DNA of 64,000 nt from Sinonovacula constricta (Eukaryota > Mollusca > Bivalvia > Cardiida > Solecurtidae). The stretch covers positions 32,084,907 through 32,148,906 of the forward strand of contig CM017563.1 in NCBI GenBank assembly GCA_007844125.1. Direction: 5' to 3'. The notes below the pieces were generated by a model, which did not search any database, was not told where the DNA came from, and worked only from the letters and a program-made list of their open reading frames with translations. Shown in pieces: positions 45,013 through 56,592 of the stretch. The translations under genes and the position numbers were made by a program. How positions within the stretch are numbered: the first letter of the stretch is position 1; each line of letters starts with the position of its first letter.

Positions 45013-45262
45013 ATGTTTATAGGGTCCATCTTCCGACCAACAGAAATTCTGTTATCTGGAGACGTTTTTCACTTGAAGCCGATATAGTTCTACCTTTACT
45101 GTGTATAGCAATTCCGCAAACACCTGGCTTGATACCACACCCAGTCAAATTATCCTGACACCTGTCCAGCCAGTCGTGGAACTACCCTTATATTTGCTTG
45201 AGCGTTAGCAAGGGAGTTTTACCACTACCATTTGTTATAACCATGGTATGTTATGGCCTGGA
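45013..45262 (-). mobile_element. SINE-B copy, head missing
   Basis: TTTATAGGGTCCATCTTCCG, CTGTTATCTGGAGACG, TGATACCACACCCAGTCAAA, GAACTACCCTTATATTTGCT and CACTACCATTTGTTATAACC. It fades at CCTGGAATCAAATAGGG near the B-box. Confidence 0.83.
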
Positions 45263-45801
45263 ATCAAATAGGGAATGCCATATGCTTTCTTTACAGATTA
45301 CTGATCTTCACGAATTACAACACCAAACTGACCTGCCTATTGAATGAGAGCTATACTCCTAACGTTCATTTTTAAGGGATATTTGTTTCCACAGAAACAT
45401 AGGAGAATTAGTAAGCTCTCATAGACTATTTTGCAATAAAATGAGTTAAAAACATTTTTTTTTAATTCTAGAGGACCATGAGGACTGATTATCCGTAATA
45501 ACATTTTTCCAATTTTTTTATATCGTCTGTAAAATAGTTCCCATAAATATATAAATGTTTGACTTTGAAGCGTTGTAGACAGTGGGCATTCATGTGAATA
45601 AACATTCTGAGTTTTTTGAGTTACACTTTCTGTTAGTACAAAATAATAATTTTTAGAGGTGTAAGTTATTAAATTGCGATTTAAATACTTTCCTCACACA
45701 CACACACACATACAAAATAATTAAATTGTTCTTACATTTAAGGCTTTCACTTCAAAACTCAATCCAATTCTAACTTCAAACTTACCAATATTTCACACTT
45801 C
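45263..45801. other. Non-coding; short CA microsatellite at 45697-45711
   Basis: CACACACACACACA near 45698; otherwise AT-rich. Confidence 0.45.
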
Positions 45802-46293
45802 TTAAAGGTGGTATCCTATCTTTTATTAAATTTTCCTGTAACAATACCTTACCAATGCTTTGGGCAGTTTGGACATAATTTCTGCATAAACTCATAGTTA
45901 AGTTTAAGTTCTGAACACTACCAATATTGTTAGATAATACAAATCACGATAAAAACACTAAAAGTTCATTCATTCAACATCTACAAATAAGCACGATACG
46001 GATCTCTGCTAAAAATAGATATCGACGTCATAGTGGTTTATCTGGATGACGATATAAAGTAATCTCAAAAGTGAGATGTCATGTGGTTTTCTGAGTCAAA
46101 AATAGCTATCTCTGCAGAGTGGTTCAGATAGGAAATACCTGTTTGCAATGAGGAAAAGGGGATTTATGTTTCACTGTTCACACTGATCTAGAGCATCAAT
46201 GAGCAGCATTTTGCAGGACCTTCTCAGATAACAATGATTTATTTTGTTATTTGAGGAAAAATATTTTGGTCGAAACTTGGATACCACCTTTAA
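45802..46293. mobile_element. MITE-D, intact reference copy, 492 bp
   Basis: Perfect 15 bp inverted ends, TTAAAGGTGGTATCC (45802-45816) and GGATACCACCTTTAA (46279-46293). The outer TTAA could be the TSD (element then AGGTGGTATCC.., as in TTAA-targeting piggyBac/Kolobok-like MITEs) or part of the end. No coding capacity. Confidence 0.9.
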
Positions 46294-46683
46294 GTATCAT
46301 TTAAAACTGTAAAACTGGCATATAAAACAGAAAAAGCTCAAATGAACCTCTCCTATCCTTTTGTTTTCATTCCTTAACATTGCATTTACTTACAGAGACA
46401 AATATAATCAATTTACGAAAATGTTTTCATCCTATGAAATTCACCATTAATGTCTTCACAGAAGAAAAGCTATTTCCTATGACAAATAACATCATTTTGC
46501 TCTTTAATAATCCGTTTAAACTGACAATTTACACACTTGTATTTGTCATTTGTAAATGACACTGTCATTTATGGCTTCAGAGCAAAATTAGGACTAAATT
46601 AGCATTAGGACCCGGAATGGATCAGGAAAGATTCAGCATTACCCTGCTTGGGTGTGCTATTTTTGTTAATAAACCATTTCAAT
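46294..46683. other. Non-coding, no gene seen
   Basis: No recognised element. Confidence 0.4.
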
Positions 46684-46739
46684 TTGTTTTTATTTGTTAC
46701 ATTGCACCAACACAATAATAGGCATATTGACGATGAATA
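46684..46739 (-). mobile_element. SINE-C tail fragment (second variant)
   Basis: TTGTTACATTGCACCAACAC, AATAGGCATATTGACGATG; cut where SINE-B begins. Confidence 0.65.
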
Positions 46740-47037
46740 GGTCGTCCCACCAACAGTATTTCAGTTATCTGGAGACGTTGTCAACTTGAAGCAGATATAG
46801 TGCTGCCTTCACTGTGTATAGCATGCCATGAACACCTGGAATGATACCACTCCCAGTCACATTATCCTGACAACGGGCCAACTAGTTGTGGAACTACCAT
46901 AATATCTGCTTGAGCGTTAGCAAGGGAGCTTTACACCTACCATTTTAAGCAACTTTGGTACGGCACAGCCCAGGATCAAACCTGGGGCCTCCCGTACCTG
47001 CAGCCAATGCTTTACCGATTGTGTTACCAGGTCTGGT
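46740..47037 (-). mobile_element. SINE-B copy, near full length
   Basis: GGTCGTCCCACCAACAGTAT, body, B-box complement GGATCAAACCTGGGG, A-box complement CTTTACCGATTGTGTTACCA. The (AAAC)n tail is missing where it joins the SINE-C fragment. Confidence 0.88.
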
Positions 47038-48119
47038 GGTGGATACCTTTCATTACTACAGAAAAACCACATCCAATACCTGGTTATGTGGTGCAGTAGG
47101 TGGAGTTTGCACTCTACCATAAGATCAGTCTTAGGATATATTTTTTCCTAAAATGGCCATGACCTTATTTGGAGCAGAAGACAAAAAATCAATGTTTATT
47201 CTGAATGGCAGACAGACATTATCAAAACAATCTTTAAAATCTTGAATAATCAAATTTCAAACTGAATCTTGGAAGGAACATTGTTACATACCATGTAAAA
47301 GATTAAAGCCTATTTAAAGCTGATTCTTCTACAGAAAGTTCCATATAAGCAAAGAAAAAAGGTGAAAAAAAATACACACAAATAAAATGCTGCTCCTATT
47401 GCTAAAGGTCACTCAGATTTTAAAACAACAAAAACATTTCAAAACATAATTTAAGATTACCAGAAGAAAAGACTTGCTGGCAGAATCTGGCTGGAATCAA
47501 ACAACCTTGAAACTAATTGGCTGCTATTGTTGCACAGGGCATTGGCCTTAACCATTACCTTTCTACATATGTTTATAAAACTGTACAAGATGCGTACTTT
47601 TTTTCGTATATGTAAACAAATATATTGCAAGAGTTTCCAACAGCAAAAAGAGTCGATTCTGAATTAAAAAAACTTCTCGAGAGAGCTGGCTAATCTAGGT
47701 GTAAACTATTTGCCTAAGCTTGATCAATTCTTGCTAAGCAGGCCAAGAGTTAACAGAGACTGATAGTCCATCAAAGATCCACTGACAACATCCCCAATGC
47801 ACAATTTGCTTGCTATTGACAAGGCATTTCTGTCCATGAAATGCTGCACTGACTCTGCAATTGACAGGTTTGTCTTTGCAAAGAAGTTTGTCTCGTTTCT
47901 GCAAGTTTATTGTTTCAGGATTCTTATGGTTATAAACAGGTTGTTTTGGATTAAGAAATAAACAACAACTGAGTTTGATGTATAAGGACAATGTAGAAGG
48001 CATTCTTGAAGTTTATGATAAAATGTGTGGTTCAAGAAACAATCAGTGGACATGAAGATATATAAGAAACAAATGATAATAGCCACATTTTGAGACAATG
48101 TAAACCATTGTATATGTTC
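47038..48119. other. Non-coding; repeat E fragment at 47685-47752
   Basis: GAGCTGGCTAATCTAGGTGT, TTTGCCTAAGCTTGATCAAT and GCTAAGCAGGCCAAGAGTTA mark repeat E. Minus-strand frames at 47734-48167 are not recognised. Confidence 0.45.
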
Positions 48120-48350
48120 TGCCTTCACTGTGTATAGCATGCCGTGAACACCTGGCATGTACCACACCCAGTCACATTATCCTGACACCGGACCAACCAG
48201 TTGTGGAACTACCCTTATATTTGCTTGAGCGACAGCAAGGGAGCTACCACTACCATTTTTTACAACTTTTGTATGTTGTGGCCCAAGATCGAATCCCTGG
48301 GTCTCCCCGTAGAGCCGAGGTTTTACAGATTGCGCTACCAGGTCCGGTAG
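48120..48350 (-). mobile_element. SINE-B copy, 3' part missing
   Basis: Begins inside the body (TGCCTTCACTGTGTATAGCA) and runs to the head complement TTTTACAGATTGCGCTACCA. The 40 bp minisatellite starts within 25 bases of its end. Confidence 0.85.
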
Positions 48351-48359
48351 GTAACAGTT

Positions 48360-48700
48360 GACAAAGAAGCTTTATCTCTACCCTTATAAGCTATCAGAGT
48401 AAACAATGACTTTACCACTACCCTTATAAGCTATTAGAGTAAGCAATGTCTTTATCACTACCCTTATAAGCTATAAGAATAAGCAATGACTTTATCACTA
48501 CCCTTATAAGCTATTAGAGTAAGCAATGGTTTTATCACTACCCTTATAAGCTATAAGAGTAAGCAATGTCTTTATCACTACCCTTGTAACCTATTAGAGT
48601 AAGCAATGACTTTATCACTACCCTTATAAGCTATTAAAGTAAGCAATGACTTTATCACTACCCTTATAAGCTATTAGAGTAAGCAATGGTTTTATCACTA
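48360..48700. repeat. 40 bp minisatellite, left block (about 8 units)
   Basis: Unit CACTACCCTTATAAGCTATT + AGAGTAAGCAATGACTTTAT. Same family as the array at 52.47-54.58 kb; the two blocks were one array before the TA transposon inserted. Confidence 0.95.
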
Positions 48701-51700
48701 CAGTCCTGGCACCGTACCAGTTGTCCAAAACATCGTATATCGTGCGTATTTCTATCGTAAACGTATCGTATGGTAACGTAACGTATCGTGTAACGTAATA
48801 GGCCTATCGTGAAGTAACGTAACGAGTCCTATCGTAAATGGTACATTGTATCGTATTGTATCGTATCGGAACGTAACGCTTATGACAAGACCGTGGTATC
48901 ATAACGGAAAGTATAGTATGGTAACGTAACACAAGGAGATTTACACTGTGCCTTCTCATAATTCTTTGATACAAAGATACATATATTGTGACAATTTTCT
49001 AATGGCATTATCATGTTCATGCAAATGTTCACAGGAAATTTAAATGTCATAATAAATGCTTCACAAATACAAAAAGAAGTGATGGTTCTGAACAGAAACT
49101 AAACTATATATTACATTTCCGGTACATGCATACAATCGATGATCAAATTAATATTGCACACCTTCGAACTTATTACTTGAATGACAATATGCGTAGACTG
49201 AATATGAATGTACGTTTAGGAAAATATTCGTGAAAACTAGGATTCTGGTTATTTGCCCACGCTTTAAAAAAAAAAAAGAGCAGTAAGACGTAATTGGAAT
49301 AAACATACAGCTGGAAAAATACTAGCTATAACACAATCTAGCTCTATGTCAGGTTATGGAAAAGAGGTTTGTCTCAAATACGGGATTCAAATGATACGGC
49401 TCATTTACAATGAACATTGTTAATAAATAATTGGACCGTGTGGAATCATCTCTGATATTCCGACAAGTTAGTTAATTGTAAAGCTAGCTTACCTTTGTCA
49501 TCGCCGGGCACAATCAACATTGATATAGTCTCTTTGCCAATTATTTTAAACGCGTAAATTTTACACACATTTATGCGAATTTAAATAAATAAATAAAAGC
49601 AATTCAGTGCTCGACGAAAATTCAACAAAAGTACGTTCACAAGTGAAGCAAACAAATTAATATAACTATTCTTCTGCCCGTGATGGGATCAAACGTTTAA
49701 GGTGTGAATGTGTTTGTCAAAACAATGTGCTAGTATCATAAATAACAGTGAACATCTGTCATCATGCCTTCTTAATTTCCATACATTTCCCGCCCTGCCA
49801 ATCACGTGCACGTGTGTTCATTCCAATTAATTGGTGACACTTTTATGACACCACTAATCTTATAGGAAGTAGGATTTTTAGCCGTTCGTTATGTTGATTG
49901 GTTTGATCCTTAACGTGTTGACCGGGGGTGTTAATTGGTCTGCTCTTAAATCGATTTCCTCTTATAACGAAATGGTCCTTTGAAAGTCTTTTTAGGATGA
50001 TGAAGCCATTTACATACTCTCCTAAAATAACTTGTGCAAATCGGCATGCACCTTGACGTCAGTATGGATACTGAAAAAAATACCGTTGGGGTAACACTAG
50101 AAAATGATATAATATCTAATCATTGCAAAATCAAGCAAGTCAGCAGACATATATAGTCTTTATAGTCCTGTCAAAAAACCTAAATGCCCTTATACAAGTA
50201 GGTCGGGTACCAAGCCATGGAGAAAGAGCTATAATTAATAAAAAAAATATAATAAATAACGCACAAATTTAGATATTCGGACATGTTGGTAGGACTCTAA
50301 GTTCAATATTTACTGCCACAATATCGTTAGTTTAGAATAGTTTTTTAGTTTAAACTAGGATCAAGCTACCCTTGTAAAGAATGCAAGTTCACCAATAGGA
50401 ACTGTCCTTATTATGACATAGAGAAATACTTTAACCCAGTGCTGTTTTGGTTAAGGCAGCACACAATAGCAAGAGATTAGCTACAAAGACCTATATTAGT
50501 CACGCGTGTCTTTGCTTTTTGTACCAGCAGAAAAAGGCAGATTTAATAAAAATGCAACACTTTAATACCTAGAAGATATTAGATACATTAAATACATTTA
50601 ATTCTCTAATACAATATATATTATATACGATATACTAAACTAACTGAATTACCAACCCATGCTTAACTACTCACACACTTTTCCCGTACTTTTTTCACTT
50701 TAAAACATCCTCGTAACTAGTGTGTAACTTGGTGTATTATTTGTTCATAATCATCCGATTTCATGTTCAGTTTTAGTTAAAAAAAGTGCCAGCTCTAATC
50801 AGGAGTAGAAAACATTTCAATGGTGAACATTTAAGAAACAGTTTCTTAGGGGTGTAATGCCTTTAAACAAAGAGCAGTCATAATCTTCCGCCAAATTGGG
50901 GTCCAGCCAATCAGAGAATGGGTTTATTAGGAATGTTTAGATTTTAAAGAGATTTCACCCCATCACGTGTCTTGTGGGTTTTGAAACTTTAGTTATTGTT
51001 TGAATTGGATATGATATCGGTTGGACATTGTATTAATTCAGAGTTTATGTATGTGTTATCCTATATTATTAATTAAATACTTTATGAAATGTATTTATTC
51101 TAAAAGAAGATTTAGAGCGCGTATTATTAGTTCTGCTATGTCGGGGCCGGCGGGGGTGGGTGGGTGGGGGGGGGGTGTTGGGTGGATGATTTACTTTCTT
51201 CACCTAGGTAGCTGGATCCGAGTTTTCAATCATAATAACTCATGCTCTTATAGCATTTTTGTTTGTATCCTTGCTACCGTCGGTGTAGATGTGGATGTGG
51301 GTAGCGATATCTCAGCACTCAGTATTTGAGTTGAGTTTAACTAAGGGAATAATCTTATCAAATACGTCGATTACGTCTTCTAAATTTGTTTTAATGTTCA
51401 TGGATTTGATCCCTACATGGAAAGGATTAAGTGGAGGTGTTAATTTGTCGGTTGTTAGTCCAATTCTGTCTCATAATAATATAATTATTATTTAATAGTT
51501 CTGTTTCTATCTTTTTAGTTTGTTAAGTTTTTTTCCCGATTGTCCCATATTCTACTATTCCTTAGCGAATTTTTATTTAAATAGTGCTTGAAAAGGGTTG
51601 AGTATGAGACAATGGTATGTTTCTGATGTTATTTATTTTCTAGCAGCTAGTCCATTTATGTAGGTTATTCGGTACATGTACCTACAAATCATGCGAGCGA

Positions 51701-52465
51701 TTATAAGCCCCCACACAGATTGCCACTTTTATGACACAACGTTTCTATTCAAATTAGACGGGCAGTGGTCATTTATTGTAGTGCACAACACCTGCATCCT
51801 GTCTGAAGACATGTCATACATGTCTGAAGATCCCAGCACACATAATCTGGCTGTGAAATTTCACTTCAGTAAAACGCAGACACGGATGCGGGGAATAGGG
51901 GCAGAAAATTGAAATATACGTGTATAGAAGTGTGGTGTAAGAATGTTAGGAAATTACAGATTTAAATTAATTTGTCTTAACATGGTACATTTTTACACAC
52001 TTGTTCAATGTTTAAGCAGGCTATCATAGTGGCGTCACTTACTTATCATTTGCCTACACATTTTACCATTTAGATGGAAATAGTTGTATTGTCTCATTTG
52101 AATGGTGTGAAAACATTACCGCCTATATGCGCTGGAAGTGGGCCGATTGGAGCAGAACGATTTGGACTAAACCGAGTTGGTACAGTATAAATAGGCTGAT
52201 TGAACCTTGACTTTAACAACATGTCGCATTTGCCATGGTATTTCGTGTAACGTGACGTAAATGGAAACAGTACAGTATGTTGTATCGAAGCGTACACCGT
52301 ATCGCATCGTATCGTGTAGATTTTCTATCGTAATGCATATCGTGTATGGTATCGAACCGTAACGTGTATGGTATCGTGTAAAAACCGCACATGGTATCGT
52401 ACATCGAACGCAATCGTACCGTACGTACATCGTATCGTGTGACAACAGTTACGGTTCCAGAACTG
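48701..52465. mobile_element. 3,765 bp DNA transposon, TA TSD, class unknown
   Basis: Inserted in the 40 bp array: TA at 48699-48700 and 52466-52467, and removing the element with one TA restores a normal array unit. Inverted ends CAGTCCTGGCACCGTACCAG (left) and CAGTTCTGGAACCGTAACTG (right, reversed) match at about 15 of 20 bases and extend into GTTGTC. Both subterminal regions (48730-48930, 52235-52440) are packed with TATCGTA, TAACGTA and ATCGTGT motifs. No transposase frame is visible, so it is non-autonomous or decayed. Position 48701-52465 is otherwise AT-rich, with CCAAT/E-box-like sites near 49800. The TA and CAGT ends fit IS630-Tc1-mariner/pogo best; this is inference. Confidence 0.85.
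51080..51485 (-). pseudogene. Decayed LINE RNase H domain inside the TA transposon
   Basis: Minus strand reads ..LTPPLNPFHVGIKSMNIK.. then, after a stop and a frame change near 51325, HIHIYTDGSKD, the RNase H active-site motif, and further on IAELIIRALN, like the second motif (AEL.AI..AL). The order (PPL stretch, about 45 residues, IYTDGSK, AEL) follows RNase H-bearing LINEs such as the I group. A G-rich tract lies between the motifs at 51144-51185. Several stops and frame changes show it is dead. No reverse-transcriptase core was found nearby. Confidence 0.65.
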
Positions 52466-54582
52466 TACCCTTATAAGCTATTAGAGTAAGCAATGTCTTT
52501 ATCACTACCCTTGTAAGCTATTAGAGTAAGCAATGACTTTATCACTACCCTTATAAGCTATTAGAGTAAGCAAAGCCTTTATCACTACCCTTATAAGCTA
52601 TTAGAGTAAGCAATGACTTTATCACTACCCTTATAAGCTCTTAGAGTAAGCAATGACTTTATCACTACCCATATAAGCTATTAGAGTAAGCAAAGCCTTT
52701 ATCACTACCCTTATAAGCTATTAGAGTAAGCAATGACTATCACTACCCTTATAAGCTATTAGAGTAAGCAATGACTTTATCACTACCCTTATAAGCTATT
52801 AGAGTAAACAATGGTTTTATCACTATCCGTGTAAGCTATTAGAGTAAGCACTGACTTTATCACTACCCTTACCTTATAAGCTATTAAAGTAAACAATGTC
52901 TTTATCACTACCCTTATAAGCTATTAGAGTAAGCAATGTCTTTATCACTACCCTTATAAGCTATTAGAGTAAGCAAAGCCTTTATCACTACCCTTATAAG
53001 CTTTTAGAGTAAGCAATGTCTTTATCACTACCCTTATAAGCTATTAGAGTAAGCAATGTCTTTATCACTACCCTTATATGCTATTAAAGTAAGCAATGTC
53101 TTTATCACTACCCTTATAAGCTATTAGAGTAAGCAATGGTTTTATCACTACCCTTATAACCTATTAGTGTAAGCAATGACTTTATCACTACTCTTATAAG
53201 CTATTACAGTAAGCAATGATTTTATCACTACCTTTATAAGCTATTAGAGTAAGCAATGTCTTTATCACTTCCCTTATAAGCTTTTAGTGTAAGCAATGAC
53301 TTTATCACTTCCCTTATAAGCTATTAGAGTAAGCAATGACTTTATCACTACCCATATAAGCTATTAGAGTAAGCAATGACTTTATCACTTCCCTTATAAG
53401 CTATTAGAGTAAGCAATGACTTTATCACTACCCTTATAAGCTATTAGAGTAAACAATGACTTTATCACTACCCTTATAAGCTATTAGAGTAAGGAATGGT
53501 TTTATCACTACCTTTATAAGCTATTAGAGTAAGCAATGTCTTTATCACTACCCTTATAAGCTATTAGAGAAAGCAATGACTATCACTACCCTTATAAGCT
53601 ATTACAGTAAGCAATGATTTTATCACTACCTTTATAAGCTATTAGAGTAAGCAATGTCTTTATCACTTCCCTTATAAGCTATTAGAGTAGGCAATGACTT
53701 TATCACTACCCATATAAGCTATTACAGTAAGCAATGATTTTATCACTACCTTTATAAACTATTAGAGTAAGCAATGTCTTCATCACTACAATTATAAGCT
53801 ATTAGAATAAGCAATGACTTTATCACTACCTTTATAAGCTATTAGAGTAAGCAATGGTTTTATCACTACCCGTATAAGCTATTAGAGTAAGCAATGACTT
53901 TACCACTACCCTTATAAGCTTTTAGAGTAAGAAATGACTTTATCACTACCCATATAAGCTATTAGAGTAAGCAATGACTTTATCACTACCCTTATAAGCT
54001 ATTAGAGTAAGCAATGACTTTATCACTACCCATATAAGCTATTAGAGTAAGCAATGACTTTATCACTACCCATATAAGCTATTAGAGTAAGCAATGTCTT
54101 TATCACTTCCCATATAAGCTATTAGAGTAAGCAATGTCTTTATCACTTCCCTTAGAAGCTATTAGAGTAAGCACTGTCTTTATCACTACCCTTATAAGAT
54201 ATTAGAGTAAGCAATGTCTTTATCACTACCCTTACAAACTATTAAAGTAAGCAATGACTTTATCACTACCCTTATAAGCTATTAGAGTAAACAATGACTT
54301 TATCATTACCCTTATAAACTATTAGAGTAAGCAATGTCTTTATCACTTCCCTTAGAAGCTATTAGAGTAAGCAATGTCTTTATCACTACCCTTATAAGCT
54401 ATTAGAGTAAGCAATGTCTTCCTCACTACCCTTATAAGCTATTAGAGTAAGCAATGTCTTTATCACTACCCATATAAGCTATTAGAGTAAGCAATGACTT
54501 TATCACTACCCTTATAAGCTATAAGAGTAAGCAATGACTTTATCACTACCCTTATAAGCTATTAAAGTAAGCAACGACTTTA
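52466..54582. repeat. 40 bp minisatellite, right block (about 53 units)
   Basis: Same unit as at 48.36 kb. Variants include AATGAC/AATGTC/AATGGT, CCCTTATAAG/CCCATATAAG and CACTACC/CACTTCC. A few units are 2-5 bp short or long. The period is not a multiple of three and units contain stops, so no long frame arises. Confidence 0.96.
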
Positions 54583-55623
54583 TCCTCAAACTTTTCTTTA
54601 CCACTCTTTACTTGGAAGTGTCTCATCTGTCTCAACCATTCTGCTTGTTTCTTATGTTAGATCTAGAACTCCATACACCTCACCTACTTTCCATCCCTAT
54701 ATTTATTATATCTTCCCCCATAAATACTTTATCCATTTAGGGCGACATCCCATAAAACAAGTAGTTAAGAGGATGCTTAGAATAGCATCCATTTCTTTAA
54801 GAAAGTACCGGTAATTGATAAACACTGGAAATTACATTTATTTTCCGTCTGTAATAAACTCTGATATAGTTTACTGTGGCACGTTTAAATAAATATAGCC
54901 TGCCTATTTATTAATCAATTCATTTTCTCAAAGTATTTGAGCTATTCTTGCTGATTTGAAATAAGATAAGAAACTTTTATCAAACTCCAGTGAATGAAGG
55001 GATATAATGTTATAGATTCAAACCATTTCAAAACAAGAAGTAAATAGCACAGAATAATGCTAAATGCAAAAACAAAAGCAATTAATCCCTTATATAGCCT
55101 GACTTTAATCAATATAGGCCAGTATTCACCAACTATTCTGAGGTAAGAATTGCTTATTCATGGATTTCAATACATATTTTCATTATGTATTCTGCTATAT
55201 GTCTGTATTTGAGCAGGACACTTTAACTTTGCAACTTTGAGCTTAAAGTTACATTGAAACTTCATAAGTAAGCTTATTTTTGTTGGCAGGAAAATTGTGT
55301 CTTGGGCTTAAGTCATGACTTAAGATTTAAGAATGGTTGATGAATGCGGGCCATGAAATGATAATTACCAATCACAATCCACAAATCACAATACAGGTTC
55401 AAACTGTTGACCTTCAATTGTGACCCTGACCTGTTATAGTTGTCATACTGTTTTTGCACACCATCTCAAAGGGTTTATTGTTTAGGATATGCAACTGACA
55501 GTAAAGTGTTACTGACAGAGGGAAGGAAGGACAAACCAATGCTGTTCTATAAAACCCTGCATTATGGTGTTGGGGGATGGGAAAGGTGGGTAGGAAAAGA
55601 GGGGAGAGGGTAAAAGGTTTGTA
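54583..55623. other. Non-coding, no gene seen
   Basis: AT-rich; a minus-strand 108-codon frame (55414-55740) runs into SINE-C and is not recognised. Confidence 0.4.
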
Positions 55624-55893
55624 CATCAGATTTGATTTGATTTGATTTTGCAATACACTGCAGCGACCATTTATGATCATTATAGCAATGTCTAGCTTAT
55701 GGTAGTGGAAGACCCCAGACACATGTCTGGGTAGAACCACCGGCGCACCGAAAGTCAGCAGGAAGACCTTCTCACATTATGTCCTTCGCCAGGAATGGGA
55801 CTCGAACCCATGCGGTGAGATGCTAAGCAGTCAGAGGAGCTACAAATCGGCGACTCTACCATTACGCCACAGGCACCCCACTTGTCCATCAGA
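55624..55893 (-). mobile_element. SINE-C copy, full length, 7 bp TSD
   Basis: CATCAGA at 55624-55630 and 55887-55893. A TTTGATTTGATTTGATTT run at the tail, then TGCAGCGACCATTTATGATC, CTGGGTAGAACCACCGGCGC, B-box complement GGGACTCGAACCC and A-box complement CTCTACCATTACGCCACAGG. Confidence 0.9.
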
Positions 55894-56339
55894 ATCAACA
55901 ACTACATATAACATATAAAAATAGATTTAAAATAAAAAACAAACAAAAAACCACTTTGTCTGATACATTCTTGGAAGAAGATAAATGTTTATATGCAAGT
56001 CCAAGAAGTTCATGTGGAGTAGATGAGCCTTGTGACATTCTCGTCTGGATCAGTTTGATAGAAGGCAAAAATATGACTTATTTGATCGGCCCCAGACTAA
56101 GAGGTCAGAGCTTATAAACAAGGTTTTCTGGCAAAGTCAGAAAAAATCCTATCTGAAAGCAAAACAAAAAGTTAAGTTTTTAGTTTCTTAGGAGGATTAG
56201 GCTGGTAGAAAATAATACTTCATAAAAGGAATTTTTCCTCCAATTATAATTTTAATATTATAAAAATGTTTTGGATTATGATAATTATTATTATATGATG
56301 AGATAAAAAAAAATAAAATATTTTTTAAAAAGAGATTGA
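55894..56339. other. Non-coding, no gene seen
   Basis: AT-rich; no recognised element. Confidence 0.4.
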
Positions 56340-56592
56340 AGATGCTTCTGAGGATTAAACCCCCCCATACAATAATGCCATAGACACATGCAGTGAGAGA
56401 CTCAGAAAAATGCAGTAAGGGACTGAGGGATTCATGACCCACGTGATGAGTGACATATGGGCTCGGACCCATGTAGTGAGGGACTATCGGACCCATGCAG
56501 TAAGAGACTGAGGGACTTGGACCCTTGCAGGGAGGGACTGAGGAGGCTGTGACATTAAATGCTCAGCTATAGACACACCAGCACCCCATCTG
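56340..56592. repeat. Tandem units resembling the SINE-C B-box region
   Basis: GGACCCATGCAGTGAGGGACTGAG-like units (about 30-40 bp, at least four) resemble the SINE-C stretch GACTCGAACCCATGCGGTGA. The block ends CTATAGACACACCAGCACCC, like the SINE-C head end CTATGCCACAGGCACCCC, and a similar TGCCATAGACAC lies at its left. It looks like a SINE-C head whose B-box arm was amplified. Confidence 0.6.

Noticed and set aside
49797..49814. Gene promoter for a host gene at the CCAAT/E-box cluster
   Set aside because: It lies inside the TA transposon and no coding exon follows; kept only as a low-interest observation.
51676..51912. 78-codon plus-strand ORF in the TA transposon as a transposase fragment
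   Set aside because: No DDE/D motif, helix-turn-helix or other recognisable transposase feature.
52167..52445. Overlapping minus-strand ORFs rich in RYD/HDT
   Set aside because: Produced by the subterminal TATCGTA/TATGGTA motif array of the TA transposon.
48360..54582. CRISPR-like regular repeats
   Set aside because: Units are contiguous with no variable spacers, in an animal-type genome; minisatellite.
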